The notes: generated from the letters alone by a model not told the origin. Positions 1 through 8,912 are shown, counted from the first letter of the stretch. The stretch: DNA of 64,000 bases from Clostridium saccharoperbutylacetonicum N1-4(HMT) (GCF_000340885.1 NC_020291.1:2727001-2791000), one strand, 5' to 3'. Made by a program: numbers and translations.

Positions 1-645
1 GGGAATGTTCTAGATGCATTAAAAAAAGTAAACTTAATTTCAGAAATTTGTACAAGCGATAAAAAGCTTATTTTAAAAGCAGAGGAATCAAAAAAGCAGC
101 TTTTAGATATTAAAGACCATATAAATAAAGAAAATAGCGAACTTCAAAAAAATAAAGCTGAGGTTGAAAAACAAATTTCTGATTTAGAAAATCAGAAAAG
201 CAATCTTATGAAATATGTACAAGATAACACTGCCTTACTAACTGCTGATGAAGGTGTCACAATTCCAGTAACACTTCCCTCAGATATTTCTCCTAAAGTT
301 AAAACTCTCATAGAGGAATCAGAAAAATATTTAAAGGTTCCATATTTGTGGGGAGGAGAATCACCAGAAGGGTTTGATTGTTCAGGGCTTATGCAATATG
401 TATTTAAATCACAAGGTATGGAAATTCCAAGAACATCTGAGGAGCAACAAAGCTTTGCAAAACCTATTGGCATTGCGGAAATTAAACCTGGAGATTTAGT
501 ATTTAATAAAACTACAGATTCAACACATGTTGGGATGTATATAGGTTATGATATGTATATTCAAGCACCGCATACAGGCGATATTGTTAAGATAAGTAGA
601 TTGAGTACTTCAAATATGAAATATGTGGGAAGAGTGTTAAATTAA
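1..645 (+). CDS. NlpC/P60 family cell-wall peptidase, 3' part (start outside window)
   Basis: The reading frame is open from the first base of the window, so the true start lies upstream; an internal ATG at 208 has no ribosome binding site. The visible first ~70 residues are rich in Lys, Glu and Gln and look like a coiled coil. The last ~110 residues are an NlpC/P60 domain with catalytic Cys in FDCSG (visible residue 127), His in HVGMYIG (176) and a third polar residue, His in APHTGD (191). Coiled coil plus NlpC/P60 is the usual layout of secreted clostridial gamma-D-glutamyl endopeptidases that cut peptidoglycan stem peptides. A signal peptide is expected in the missing part but cannot be seen. 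Confidence 0.9.
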   Translation, partial: GNVLDALKKVNLISEICTSDKKLILKAEESKKQLLDIKDHINKENSELQKNKAEVEKQISDLENQKSNLMKYVQDNTALLTADEGVTIPVTLPSDISPKVKTLIEESEKYLKVPYLWGGESPEGFDCSGLMQYVFKSQGMEIPRTSEEQQSFAKPIGIAEIKPGDLVFNKTTDSTHVGMYIGYDMYIQAPHTGDIVKISRLSTSNMKYVGRVLN

Positions 646-694
646 TTACTAGTGAAAATTGTGAATATAAAATCAGCTTGTCTGAAATATAAAT

Positions 695-730
695 TAAAAA
701 GGCTATGAATTGTTTCATAACCTTTTTAAT
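695..730 (+). terminator. intrinsic terminator after the NlpC/P60 gene
   Basis: Stem AAAAAGGCTATGAA paired with TTTCATAACCTTTTT around a short loop, with T residues on the 3' side. It probably ends the peptidase transcript and may also serve the converging small gene. Confidence 0.75.
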
Positions 731-768
731 GGAATTATTTTATTGGTAGTTGTCGTTGAATTTGTATA

Positions 769-1038
769 TTATAAAAAAGTTCTTCGTGAAGCTTTTAATT
801 GTAAATCAGTAACATCTCTAAAATAATAATTGTCATTACAAGGCCTATAAGTATCGTTAACCTCATCATAGATATATTTTGTAGGAGTGAATAGTAAATT
901 TAATAGTGATTTGAAGACCTTTACAAGTAGTGTTGAAAAATTATATAAGTTCCTTAAAACAATATTATTAATAATGTCTTTATTGAAATTATAACTAGTC
1001 AAATTAGTTTTTGAAGTTTTAAAAGTTCTATAGTTCAT
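769..1038 (-). CDS. small basic hypothetical protein, 89 aa
   Basis: I do not recognise this protein. It is kept as a real gene because TAGGAGG lies about 8 bases before the ATG on the minus strand and because the frame does not overlap a better gene. It is rich in Asn, Lys, Thr and Tyr, has a mildly hydrophobic middle (VLRNLYNFSTLLVKVFKSLL) and no clear signal peptide or membrane helix. It lies alone between converging neighbours. A small orphan gene restricted to close relatives is the most likely interpretation; no function can be assigned. Confidence 0.6.
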   Translation of the reverse strand: MNYRTFKTSKTNLTSYNFNKDIINNIVLRNLYNFSTLLVKVFKSLLNLLFTPTKYIYDEVNDTYRPCNDNYYFRDVTDLQLKASRRTFL

Positions 1039-1307
1039 AATAAAACCTCCTAATTTATAAAGATTTTTATTAGTTATTTCTATAATCTAAATATATATCA
1101 TAAATAAAAAAAATACATCTTGGAGAAAATATTAGTTTATCAATATAAATTATAAATGAAGTAATTTATTTATGAAAAATATGATAATTTTATATTTATA
1201 TCAATTAATAGACTAAAATACTTAAATAATCATAAAATTGATAGAATTTTCAAACAATTACTGTAGGAAGTTCAAAATTTTTTTACAAAAGGAGTTGTTA
1301 TAAAGAA

Positions 1308-1595
1308 ATGACTATTTTATATTTAGAAGTTACATTAAGGGCTTCATGGGTACACTCATTAAAAGAAAAGAGAATGATATTAAAAAGTATAGTACAGAAA
1401 TTAAAAAATAAATTTAATATATCTGTATCTGAGGTAGACGAACAAGATATTCATCAGAAAATAATTATAGGTATTGCCGGATTATGTGCAAACTCAGCAC
1501 AATGTGATTCGACAATGGAAAATATTATAACTTTCATTGAGGACAATACTGATGCCGAAATGGTGGAAATAAGCAAAGAAGAACTTAGAGTATAA
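1308..1595 (+). CDS. DUF503 family protein (YlxP-like)
   Basis: The 95-residue protein has the DUF503 pattern: an N-terminal strand, then a conserved HSLKEKRMILKSI segment (residues 16-28) and a VSEVDEQD segment in the middle. In Bacillus the homologue YlxP is encoded near infB and rbfA and has been linked to ribosome maturation; here the gene stands alone. The AAGGAG motif is about 13 bases from the ATG, longer than usual, but no nearer start in frame exists. The family assignment is firm; its biochemical role is not known. Confidence 0.88.
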   Translation: MTILYLEVTLRASWVHSLKEKRMILKSIVQKLKNKFNISVSEVDEQDIHQKIIIGIAGLCANSAQCDSTMENIITFIEDNTDAEMVEISKEELRV

Positions 1596-1597
1596 AA

Positions 1598-1636
1598 AAA
1601 TATAGGAGCTGAAGAACCAGTTCCTATATTTATAAA
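1598..1636. terminator. bidirectional hairpin terminator between DUF503 gene and DAHP synthase
   Basis: A 14-bp stem, AAATATAGGAGCTG against CAGTTCCTATATTT with one G-T wobble, around a 6-base loop, flanked by A and T runs. It lies between two converging genes and can end both transcripts. Confidence 0.8.
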
Positions 1637-1673
1637 ATAATATTATCTAAATTATAGAGATTAATTTACTATA

Positions 1674-2702
1674 CTATACTTGCTCTGCAATATAGTATAG
1701 TAGCTGTTCAGTAGCGGCCCAGCCTAAACAAGGGTCCGTAATTGATTTCCCGTAAATATGTTCATCTATTTTTTGGCAACCTTCTTCAATATAGCTTTCG
1801 ATCATAACCCCTTTAATTAACTTGTTAAGTTCAGTATTATAATTTCTACTATAAAGAATTTCTTTTACTATACGAGGTTGTTCAGCAAATTTTTTCATAG
1901 AATTGGCGTGGTTTGCATCGACAATTACTGAAGGATATGGAAAATTATATTCGCTATAAGCTTCAGCAACTTTTATTAAATCTTCATAATGATAATTTGG
2001 TATGCTGTTACCATGCTGATTAACTGCCCCACGCATAATAGCATGACTATAAGGATTACCTGTCGTATTTACTTCATTATGCCTATACAAGAAGTTATGT
2101 TTAGCGTGAGCTGCTTGTATAGAATTAAACATTACTGAAATATCTCCACTTGTTGGATTTTTCATACCAACTGGCACATCAATTCCACTAGCAGTTAATC
2201 TATGCTGTTGATTTTCAACACTTCTTGCTCCTACAGCAACATAACTTAATAAATCATCGCAATACATATAGTTAGAAGGATAAAGCATTTCATCTGCTGG
2301 AGTGAGGCCGGATTCTTCTATTGCACGAATGAACATCTTTCTGATAGAAATTAATCCCTCAAGAATATTAGGTGATTTTTCGGGATCTGGTTGATGGAAC
2401 ATTCCTTTATAGCCTTCACCTGTTGTTCTAGGTTTATTTGTATAAATTCTAGGAACTATAAAAAGCTTATCTTTTACTTTTTCATTTATTTTTGCTAATC
2501 TGCTTACATAGTCACAAACTGAATTTTCATCATCTGCTGAACAAGGTCCAATTATTACAATAAATTTGTCGCTGTTTCCAGCAAATATCTCCTTAATTTC
2601 TGAATCTCTTTCTGCTTTGATTTTTCTTAAATTATCTGCAAGAGGAGTTAATTCTTTAATTTCCTCTGGAGATGGTATTTTTCTTACTGTTATAAAACTC
2701 AT
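1674..2702 (-). CDS. aroF: 3-deoxy-7-phosphoheptulonate (DAHP) synthase, class I (AroG type)
   Basis: Catalyses condensation of phosphoenolpyruvate and erythrose 4-phosphate, the first step of the shikimate pathway, in the cytosol. Visible signatures are IGPCSADD (residues 51-58), KPRTT (90-94), GARSVENQQHR (158-168) and DANHANS (262-268), which supply substrate and metal ligands in AroF/G/H enzymes. At 342 residues the length matches the E. coli type rather than the chorismate-mutase-fused Bacillus type. The start has AAGGGGG upstream. The gene is alone, with no T-box or aromatic leader peptide visible upstream, so any regulation is probably feedback on the enzyme. Which aromatic amino acid inhibits it cannot be told from sequence. 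Confidence 0.95.
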   Translation of the reverse strand: MSFITVRKIPSPEEIKELTPLADNLRKIKAERDSEIKEIFAGNSDKFIVIIGPCSADDENSVCDYVSRLAKINEKVKDKLFIVPRIYTNKPRTTGEGYKGMFHQPDPEKSPNILEGLISIRKMFIRAIEESGLTPADEMLYPSNYMYCDDLLSYVAVGARSVENQQHRLTASGIDVPVGMKNPTSGDISVMFNSIQAAHAKHNFLYRHNEVNTTGNPYSHAIMRGAVNQHGNSIPNYHYEDLIKVAEAYSEYNFPYPSVIVDANHANSMKKFAEQPRIVKEILYSRNYNTELNKLIKGVMIESYIEEGCQKIDEHIYGKSITDPCLGWAATEQLLYYIAEQV

Positions 2703-2933
2703 TATAAGTGCCCCCTTGATATTTTTTGATATCCAAAATTGTATTATTTTTCATATGCTCAAATATTATAATTTCTATAGAAGATATCTATATAACTATA
2801 TAATTATTGAAAAATCTAGTCAAGCTAGAATAAAATATAAATGAAAAAAGTTATTAAAAAAATAGGAAGATTAAGCAATTTTTGATTGCCTAAATCATAC
2901 ATTTAATAGGTAGAAATATTTGAGAGGTATTTT

Positions 2934-3752
2934 ATGTCTATTTATTTTGATTTTAAAACTATCGGGGAATTGTCAGGTGATAATTCTCGTAATGAAGAAA
3001 CTTGGTCTATATTAAACGAACCTTTATTAAATGAGGAATTCAATTGGAATATGGGAGATTCTAGGTATGATACTAGAGTTGCTAAAACTCCAGCAAATTT
3101 TACTCCTGATGATTGGGTTAGATATATTACTCCAATAATTAATTATGCAATAACACAAGGTCAGCAGGGAAGTACAATTGATCCATATATGTATCAGAGA
3201 GTTGCTTTATTGGGTGTTCTTGTGGGAAGAGGGAAAACCCCAAGAGAAGCTATTGATCAACTTCAAGAATGGCAAGATAAAGGTGAACTACAATTATTAA
3301 AATATACTAATACTGGAACTACAGGAACAACTGGAATGACTGGTACAACAGGAACCTCTACAGGGAATATGGGGCAAACTGGAACTCAAGTTGGTGGAGG
3401 AACAACAGGAGGAACTGGAACAAGCGGTGGAATGACAACCGGAGGTACAACTAGTGGAGTTGGAACACAAGGTGGATTAGGTACAACAGGAGGAATGGGA
3501 ACAGGATTTGGAACAGGAGGTACCTTTGGTGGTATTGGAACTACTGGTGGAACAACAGGAGGAATGGGAACAGGTGGAACCTTTGGCGGATTTGGAACAC
3601 CAGGAACTTCAGGAGGAATGGGAACTGGGGTAGGAACCTTTGGTGGAGGTACTGGAACTACAGGTGGTATGGGTACTTCAACTGGTGGAGGCACAAGAGA
3701 TACGAGCGATGAAATGTTAAATGAAACTAGTGATAGATTAATTTTAGATTAA
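2934..3752 (+). CDS. hypothetical protein with Gly/Thr-rich low-complexity tail
   Basis: The first ~125 residues look like a folded domain (segments such as PANFTPDDWVRYITPIIN and ALLGVLVGRGKTPREAIDQL); I do not recognise the family. Residues ~126-255 are almost entirely Gly, Thr, Ser, Met and Phe in loose repeats such as GTTGGMGTGG, followed by a charged end (RDTSDEMLNETSDRLILD). There is no signal peptide or membrane segment. GAGAGG precedes the ATG. The tail resembles structural or phase-separating sequences, and a spore coat or exosporium role is possible but unproven. The repeat DNA makes length variation between strains likely. Confidence 0.8.
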   Translation: MSIYFDFKTIGELSGDNSRNEETWSILNEPLLNEEFNWNMGDSRYDTRVAKTPANFTPDDWVRYITPIINYAITQGQQGSTIDPYMYQRVALLGVLVGRGKTPREAIDQLQEWQDKGELQLLKYTNTGTTGTTGMTGTTGTSTGNMGQTGTQVGGGTTGGTGTSGGMTTGGTTSGVGTQGGLGTTGGMGTGFGTGGTFGGIGTTGGTTGGMGTGGTFGGFGTPGTSGGMGTGVGTFGGGTGTTGGMGTSTGGGTRDTSDEMLNETSDRLILD

Positions 3753-3788
3753 TATATATGCATTATTAAAGGATATGCACATTTGAAG

Positions 3789-3857
3789 TGGCAGCTATGC
3801 TGCATATGAGAACATTTTATTAGAAATGGCAGCTAGCTGCATATGAGAACATTTTAT
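3789..3857 (+). repeat. two tandem ~31-bp direct repeats
   Basis: Positions 3789-3820 and 3827-3857 share CTGCATATGAGAACATTTTA at their 3' ends and TGGCAGCTA-like 5' ends that are themselves self-complementary (GGCAGCTAGCTGC in the second copy). They lie between the Gly/Thr-rich gene and the YczE-like gene. Function unknown; nothing else is recognised in this gap. Confidence 0.7.
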
Positions 3858-4039
3858 GCAGGCGACTATGATTTGTTTTTTATTCTTTTCTTATACACAA
3901 CTCAGTTAAATAGCCTTTTTCATATATTATCCACAGATTTTACTGCATTATAAATTTCTAAAGAATAAAAAAACAGAAGAATTTTATAAGGATGTGATAT
4001 AATTAAATTTGGTAAAAAATAAAGAATCGAGGGAAACAT

Positions 4040-4672
4040 ATGAAAAGATATTATAGAGGAATTGTGTATTGCATTGGTCTTATTGTACTTGCATTAGGTA
4101 TCATATTAAATACAAAGACAGGCTTGGGGGTATCTCCAATTATATCTATACCATATTCCATATCAAAAATTTGGAAAGTCAATTTAGGAAATGCAACTTT
4201 GTGCATTTATATTTTATGTGTTTTTGGTCAGTTTTTACTTCGTGGAAAGAAGTTTCGTTCGTTTGATTTGTTACAAATTCCTATGAGTTTTGTATTTAGT
4301 AAAGTAATTAATTTATTTAATGACATAATAGTTATAAATTTTAGCAGTTTGTATTTGAATGTACTTTTGCTAATTGTAGCAATTATGCTTACAGGAATTG
4401 GTGTAGTCATGACAGTAGAGATGAACTTTATACCAAATGCTGCTGATGGGCTTACACAGGCATTAGCTTATAGGTTAGATATTAAACTTGGTTTATCAAA
4501 GAATATTATTGATATGTCAAGTGTCTTAATTACAATAGTCATTGGATTACTATCTGTTGGACAAGTAGTTGGAATAGGTTTTGGAACATTAATGGCAGTA
4601 ATTGGTGTGGGACGAGCTATTGCTTTAGTAAAGTTGTTATTTAGAAACAATATACTTGCTTTTGCAGACTAA
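4040..4672 (+). CDS. YczE/YyaS/YitT-like integral membrane protein
   Basis: A 210-residue protein with about five hydrophobic helices: residues ~5-25, 48-68, 78-95, 105-128 and 160-185. Motifs such as TKTGLGVSPIISIPY near the N terminus and FIPNAADGLTQALA in the middle match the YczE group of the YitT superfamily. Bacillus YczE has been implicated in secondary-metabolite production through an unclear mechanism; the transported substrate, if any, is unknown. GAGGGAAACAT precedes the ATG. It is followed by only a weak hairpin (4671-4695). Confidence 0.8.
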   Translation: MKRYYRGIVYCIGLIVLALGIILNTKTGLGVSPIISIPYSISKIWKVNLGNATLCIYILCVFGQFLLRGKKFRSFDLLQIPMSFVFSKVINLFNDIIVINFSSLYLNVLLLIVAIMLTGIGVVMTVEMNFIPNAADGLTQALAYRLDIKLGLSKNIIDMSSVLITIVIGLLSVGQVVGIGFGTLMAVIGVGRAIALVKLLFRNNILAFAD

Positions 4673-4695
4673 CAAATTAAAATAAATTTGTTTAA
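4671..4695 (+). terminator. weak terminator-like hairpin after the YczE-like gene
   Basis: AACAAATT pairs with AATTTGTT around a 6-base loop, followed by only a short T stretch. All-AT stem, so of doubtful strength. Confidence 0.35.
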
Positions 4696-4898
4696 TGGCA
4701 AGTTTGTTTTTAGGGAAAAGGTAAGCCATACATGTTGTTAAAGTAAGAATGCTCTTGAGTGGATTTTTTTGGAATAATTTTATATTTTGCACTAGATATT
4801 TTGAATAAGACTATAGTATAATAATATGAATTATAGAATAAGAGAAGGGCGATTATTATATATGCTATGGATAATTTGGAATGTTAGGAGTAGTAAAT

Positions 4899-6293
4899 AT
4901 GTCAAAAGAGGAGTTGAAATTACTTCGGAACAGAGTTACTGAGTTAAGAGCGGAAGGAAAATATAAAGAAACTATTGAAAATTGTTATAATCTTATAAAA
5001 AAAGCTATGAAATTAAAGGATTATAAATCTTTATTAACTGCATATATAAATCTTGGAGCTTCGTATTATTGTATTGGAGATATTGAATTGGCATTTGAGA
5101 GTCTTTCAAAACATAGTGAATATTGTGATAAATATGGTGATGAAGAAGATATACTAAATTCAAGTAATATTTTAGCATTACTTTATGAGTATAATAAAGA
5201 TTATGTTAGTTCAAAGGATACGTTAAAAAAGGCAATAGATTTAGGTAAAAAATTAAGAAAATATAATATTGTAAGCAATGCATATAGTAATTATGCTCAT
5301 ATATGTATGATAGAAGAAAATTATACTGAAGCCTTAGAAATGGCGGTTATTGGATTAGAGATAGCAAGACTTCATAAGCCGGCAAGTAAAATATTAGAAC
5401 TTAGAGTTAGGTTAAATATAGGAAAAGCGCTTATAGGATTAGATGATTTTAAAAATTCTAAACATATAATTGATGAAATAATTAATGATGAAATTTTAGA
5501 TTTATTTATTAGAGAAAAATCCCAGGTTTATCATTTAAAAGGTTGTTGGTATAGTAAACAAAAATTGTATAAAGAAGCATTAGAATCATATAATGTGGCT
5601 AAAACTTTAGTTGAAAGTTATAATGATATTCATCTATTACAAATAATTCAAGAAGAAAGATGTAAACTCTGTGATGATATGGGGAATATTGATTTGGGCT
5701 ACCAGGTTCAAAAAGAATATATAACACTTCTTAAAGAAATTAATAACAGGGAACTTCAATCAATGGCATTAAAATTGCAGGTAAAGCATAATATGGCGGA
5801 AATGAGAAAAAAAGCTAACATGGATTTCTTGACAGGTCTTTATAATAGGAGTTATATAGAAGTTACAGCAAATCAATGGTTGAAGAATGATAAGATAATA
5901 TGTATAGTTTTTGATGTAGATAAATTTAAATCTTTCAACGACAATTATGGGCATTTGTTTGGAGATGAAGTTATAAAAAAAGTTTCTAGGACATGTTTGA
6001 ATATAATTAAAAAGCCAGATTTAGTTGGGCGTTTTGGTGGTGATGAATTCGTAATTCTTATAAAGGGTAACTCAAAAGAAAAGGCTATAAGTAAAGCAGA
6101 GCAACTTCTTGAGGGTATACGAAATTTAAAAATACATGATGGAAATGATGTTATTTCAATTACGATAAGTATTGGGATTTCAGATAATATAGATCGAATA
6201 ATTACAGATTTTAAAGAACTGTTTGAACTTGCTGATAGAGGATTATATAAGGCAAAGAAAAATGGTAGAAATCAAATATGCACGTATGATTAA
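4899..6293 (+). CDS. TPR-repeat diguanylate cyclase (GGDEF protein)
   Basis: Residues ~1-290 are tetratricopeptide-like helical repeats; residues ~300-460 form a GGDEF domain with an intact GGDEF signature (380-384), DVDKFKSFND metal and base-binding segment, and the FLTGLYNR entry motif. It should make cyclic di-GMP in the cytosol, with the TPR part probably sensing a protein partner. No I-site RxxD is obvious just before GGDEF, so product inhibition may be weak. The start is the second ATG, 8 bases after TAGGAG; a first in-frame ATG at 4881 has no such site. An A/T hairpin follows. An HD-GYP protein at 58.4 kb is a candidate for the opposite activity. Confidence 0.9.
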   Translation: MSKEELKLLRNRVTELRAEGKYKETIENCYNLIKKAMKLKDYKSLLTAYINLGASYYCIGDIELAFESLSKHSEYCDKYGDEEDILNSSNILALLYEYNKDYVSSKDTLKKAIDLGKKLRKYNIVSNAYSNYAHICMIEENYTEALEMAVIGLEIARLHKPASKILELRVRLNIGKALIGLDDFKNSKHIIDEIINDEILDLFIREKSQVYHLKGCWYSKQKLYKEALESYNVAKTLVESYNDIHLLQIIQEERCKLCDDMGNIDLGYQVQKEYITLLKEINNRELQSMALKLQVKHNMAEMRKKANMDFLTGLYNRSYIEVTANQWLKNDKIICIVFDVDKFKSFNDNYGHLFGDEVIKKVSRTCLNIIKKPDLVGRFGGDEFVILIKGNSKEKAISKAEQLLEGIRNLKIHDGNDVISITISIGISDNIDRIITDFKELFELADRGLYKAKKNGRNQICTYD

Positions 6294-6300
6294 CGTTTGC

Positions 6301-6324
6301 ATATAAAAAGTCTATTTTTTATAT
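6301..6324 (+). terminator. A/T-only hairpin after the GGDEF gene
   Basis: ATATAAAAA against TTTTTATAT with a short loop. It may terminate the GGDEF transcript weakly or let part of it read into the MATE leader region. Confidence 0.4.
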
Positions 6325-6338
6325 AGGAGGTGATCCGT

Positions 6339-6374
6339 TTGTACGGGGCGCGTATACTAACTCTTTTTTTCTAG
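6339..6374 (+). CDS. candidate 11-codon leader peptide upstream of MATE exporter
   Basis: AGGAGGTGATC (6325-6335), a near-perfect full-length complement of the 16S rRNA 3' end, lies 8 bases before a TTG that opens an 11-codon frame reading MYGARILTLFF and closing at TAG. The region is far more GC-rich than its surroundings. Codons 5-7 and the stop lie in the two arms of a perfect inverted repeat, TATACTA (6353-6359) and TAGTATA (6372-6378), only a few bases before the exporter's own ribosome binding site. The layout resembles leader peptides that couple ribosome stalling to expression of drug exporters or resistance genes. That it is translated, and what it senses, is inference. Confidence 0.45.
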   Translation: MYGARILTLFF

Positions 6375-6398
6375 TATAAGAAAAGAAGGGTGGTTTTA

Positions 6399-7748
6399 AT
6401 GAAAATAAAAAATTTAATAGAGAATTATAATAAGAATGAATATAAAAAGATAAATCATATTGCATTACCTTTAGTGTTAAATAATGTTTTGGCTATGATT
6501 ATTGGACTTTGTGACCAAGCAATGGTTGGAAGGATTTCTTTAGCAGCGTTTGGGGCAGTAGGTCTTATAGCTTCTACTATAAATAGTATAACTGGAGTTC
6601 TAGGATCAATATCAATCGGGTTTAATATAATTGGTGCAAGGTGCAAAGGTGAAAAAAGATATGATGAACTTAAAAGTAATTTTGGGCTAAATATATTTTT
6701 AAATATTTTTATCGGTGCAGTATTTTTTTTAGGAGCATTGAAATTCGGAAAAATTATATTGGAAACTTTATATGGATTTGATGGAGAAGAATTAATTGAT
6801 GCTTCTGAATATTTAACTATATATAGTATTTCAATTGGACTGAATATGATACTTTTTACATATTCTTCTTATTTTAAAATAATGAATAAAACTAAATATA
6901 TTTTGTACGGCAATATTATTGCATCAATATCTAATGTATTTTTTGATTATGTTTTTATATTTGGTTATTTTGGATTTCAAAAGATGGGTATTAGAGGACA
7001 TGCAATAGGTTCAATACTGGGGATTTTTCTAAATATAGGAGTATATTTAGTTGTAACTAGGAAGTCTAAATTGCATACATTATCATCTAATAAAATTATA
7101 AAATCTTTAAAAGAAACTTTAATGTTATCAGCACCGATTATGGGACAGGAATTTCTTGAGTCAACACTTCTTGTAATTACAATAAATTCGATTCTTTCTT
7201 TTATTGGAATACTTGAAGTTTCAGTTTATAATTTACTATTAGCAGTAGTAAACATTTTGTTGATGCCAATGTATGCATACTCTCAAGCTTCTCTTACAAT
7301 AATTAGTGAAAGTTTAGGGGCTAAAAATCTAAGTAAAGGCAAGAAAACTCCATTAAGATGTTTAGTTCTTGCAGTATCATTTTTTATAATGCTTATAATC
7401 GTCCTCTTGATTTTAAAAAATTATATACCGCGTATAATAACTGATGATACAGAGTTAATTAATAGTTCTATTTTGTATATTCCAATTGCTTTGCTGATAA
7501 ATACTTTTTTTATTCCAGCTACGATATATAAGTTGAGTTTACAAGGAATAGATGATGGAAAATGGGTATTTTTAGCTTCAATATTAATTAATTTTATGGG
7601 TGTGATATTTATTTTATTCTTCACTAAGATTATTTATTTGGGATTAACTGGTGTGTATATTGGAATGGCGATTAATTATATTATTCTAGCCATAGCTTTT
7701 TATAGTAGATATAATAATATAATTAAAGAAAAGATTTATATAAACTAA
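6399..7748 (+). CDS. MATE family efflux transporter
   Basis: About 449 residues with 12 predicted hydrophobic helices and the MATE twofold layout: an early ALPLVLNNVLAMIIGLCDQAMVGR segment, GSISIGFNIIGARCKGEKRYD after the third helix, and a second half starting at APIMGQEFLESTL. Such proteins use Na+ or H+ gradients to export cationic drugs or metabolites across the cytoplasmic membrane. The ATG at 6399 lies 8 bases after AAGGG; an upstream in-frame GTG at 6390 overlaps that site and is not favoured. The candidate leader peptide immediately upstream suggests induced rather than constant expression. Substrate unknown. Confidence 0.9.
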   Translation: MKIKNLIENYNKNEYKKINHIALPLVLNNVLAMIIGLCDQAMVGRISLAAFGAVGLIASTINSITGVLGSISIGFNIIGARCKGEKRYDELKSNFGLNIFLNIFIGAVFFLGALKFGKIILETLYGFDGEELIDASEYLTIYSISIGLNMILFTYSSYFKIMNKTKYILYGNIIASISNVFFDYVFIFGYFGFQKMGIRGHAIGSILGIFLNIGVYLVVTRKSKLHTLSSNKIIKSLKETLMLSAPIMGQEFLESTLLVITINSILSFIGILEVSVYNLLLAVVNILLMPMYAYSQASLTIISESLGAKNLSKGKKTPLRCLVLAVSFFIMLIIVLLILKNYIPRIITDDTELINSSILYIPIALLINTFFIPATIYKLSLQGIDDGKWVFLASILINFMGVIFILFFTKIIYLGLTGVYIGMAINYIILAIAFYSRYNNIIKEKIYIN

Positions 7749-7753
7749 ATATA

Positions 7754-7790
7754 AAAAGAATGACTTATTTGGGGGATAAGTCATTCTTTT
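7754..7790 (+). terminator. strong intrinsic terminator after MATE gene
   Basis: Perfect 15-bp stem AAAAGAATGACTTAT / ATAAGTCATTCTTTT around a TTGGGGG loop. Confidence 0.9.
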
Positions 7791-7950
7791 CTATTTATGA
7801 GGAGAAATAATAATGAATTATTATCTATAATACTAGGATAAATCATAATTGTGTCAATATTATGGCAATTAATATGTAAAATTTTGTGTACTTAAAAAAT
7901 AAATGTAATATGATATAATAATGTTAAAGTGATGTCAGGAGGTACATAAG

Positions 7951-8895
7951 ATGAAAAAAATAGCAAAATTAGTAGCTAGTTCTTTAGCGGCAGTAGCAAT
8001 ATTATCATTAAATTCAGTTGGAGCAAGTGCAGAATGGAAAAAAGATAATGTTGGATGGATATATTCAGAAGGAAATTCTTCACACATTACTGGATGGAAG
8101 TTAATAGATGGGAATTGGTATTATTTTAATTCAAGTGGATATATGGCATATGATACAACTATTGATGGATACTATCTAAATAGCAGTGGCGCATGGAAAT
8201 ATTCAGATAGTGATTTAATAGATCAAGAACTTATAAAAAATATAAGCATTCAGAATCCTCACTTTTACATAAGATGTTATGGTGATGATGCTAATATGCA
8301 GAATATTGGAAACATATTTCAAAGTGAAATAAATAAATTGAAGATCACCAATTCATATGAAATGTTTAATGTAAATAATTATAATTTAAGTATAACAAGA
8401 TATGGATCTGGCCCTATTAATATAACAATTGATTGTACTTACAAGATGAATGCTCAGATGGAAGCTCAATTAGATGTAAAAGCAAGAAGTATAGTTGAAG
8501 GAATAGCTCCAAATAGTATGAGTCAAGTTGAAAAAGAGCGTGCAATACATGATTGGATAATAAACAATACTAGATATGACCAATCTTATTCAATATATGA
8601 TCCATATAATACTTTGATTAAGCACACAGGAGTTTGTGAAGGATATTCGTTACTTGCGCAAAAAATGTTTACTATAGCAGGAATAAAATCAATTGTAGTT
8701 GAAGGAAAAGCTGATGGACAAGACCATGCATGGAATTTGGTTTATATTGATGGTAAATGGCGTCATGTGGATTGTACATGGGATGATCCTGTATCGTATA
8801 GAGATGTTTTACAATATGATTATTATAATTTAACTGATGAAGAAATCAGTAATGACCATACATGGGATAGTACTAAATATCCAGAAGCGAATTAA
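7951..8895 (+). CDS. secreted transglutaminase-like protein with cell-wall-binding repeats
   Basis: Residues 1-27 are a signal peptide ending ASA. Residues ~28-85 hold Trp/Tyr-rich choline-binding-type repeats (GWKLIDGNWYYFNSSGYM) that usually anchor clostridial proteins to the wall. Residues ~190-285 are a transglutaminase-like domain with a complete Cys-His-Asp triad: Cys229 in GVCEGY, His259 in DHAWN and Asp274 in HVDCTWDDP. The protein probably acts at the cell surface as a protease or crosslinking enzyme on wall or surface proteins. AGGAGG lies 9 bases before ATG. Its signal peptide and repeat unit closely resemble those of the protein at 43.4 kb, so the two share an N-terminal module. 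Confidence 0.88.
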   Translation: MKKIAKLVASSLAAVAILSLNSVGASAEWKKDNVGWIYSEGNSSHITGWKLIDGNWYYFNSSGYMAYDTTIDGYYLNSSGAWKYSDSDLIDQELIKNISIQNPHFYIRCYGDDANMQNIGNIFQSEINKLKITNSYEMFNVNNYNLSITRYGSGPINITIDCTYKMNAQMEAQLDVKARSIVEGIAPNSMSQVEKERAIHDWIINNTRYDQSYSIYDPYNTLIKHTGVCEGYSLLAQKMFTIAGIKSIVVEGKADGQDHAWNLVYIDGKWRHVDCTWDDPVSYRDVLQYDYYNLTDEEISNDHTWDSTKYPEAN

Positions 8896-8912
8896 TTATA
8901 TGTTTTAATTGG

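Noticed and set aside
2728..2760. GATATCCAAAA near the aroF start as another copy of the long-hairpin element
   Set aside because: Only the terminal 10 bases match; the following sequence has no similarity to either end of the element.
3386..3694. Pro/Val-rich frame on the minus strand
   Set aside because: It is the antisense reading of the Gly/Thr-rich repeat region, with no ribosome site; the plus-strand gene has a site and a folded N-terminal domain.
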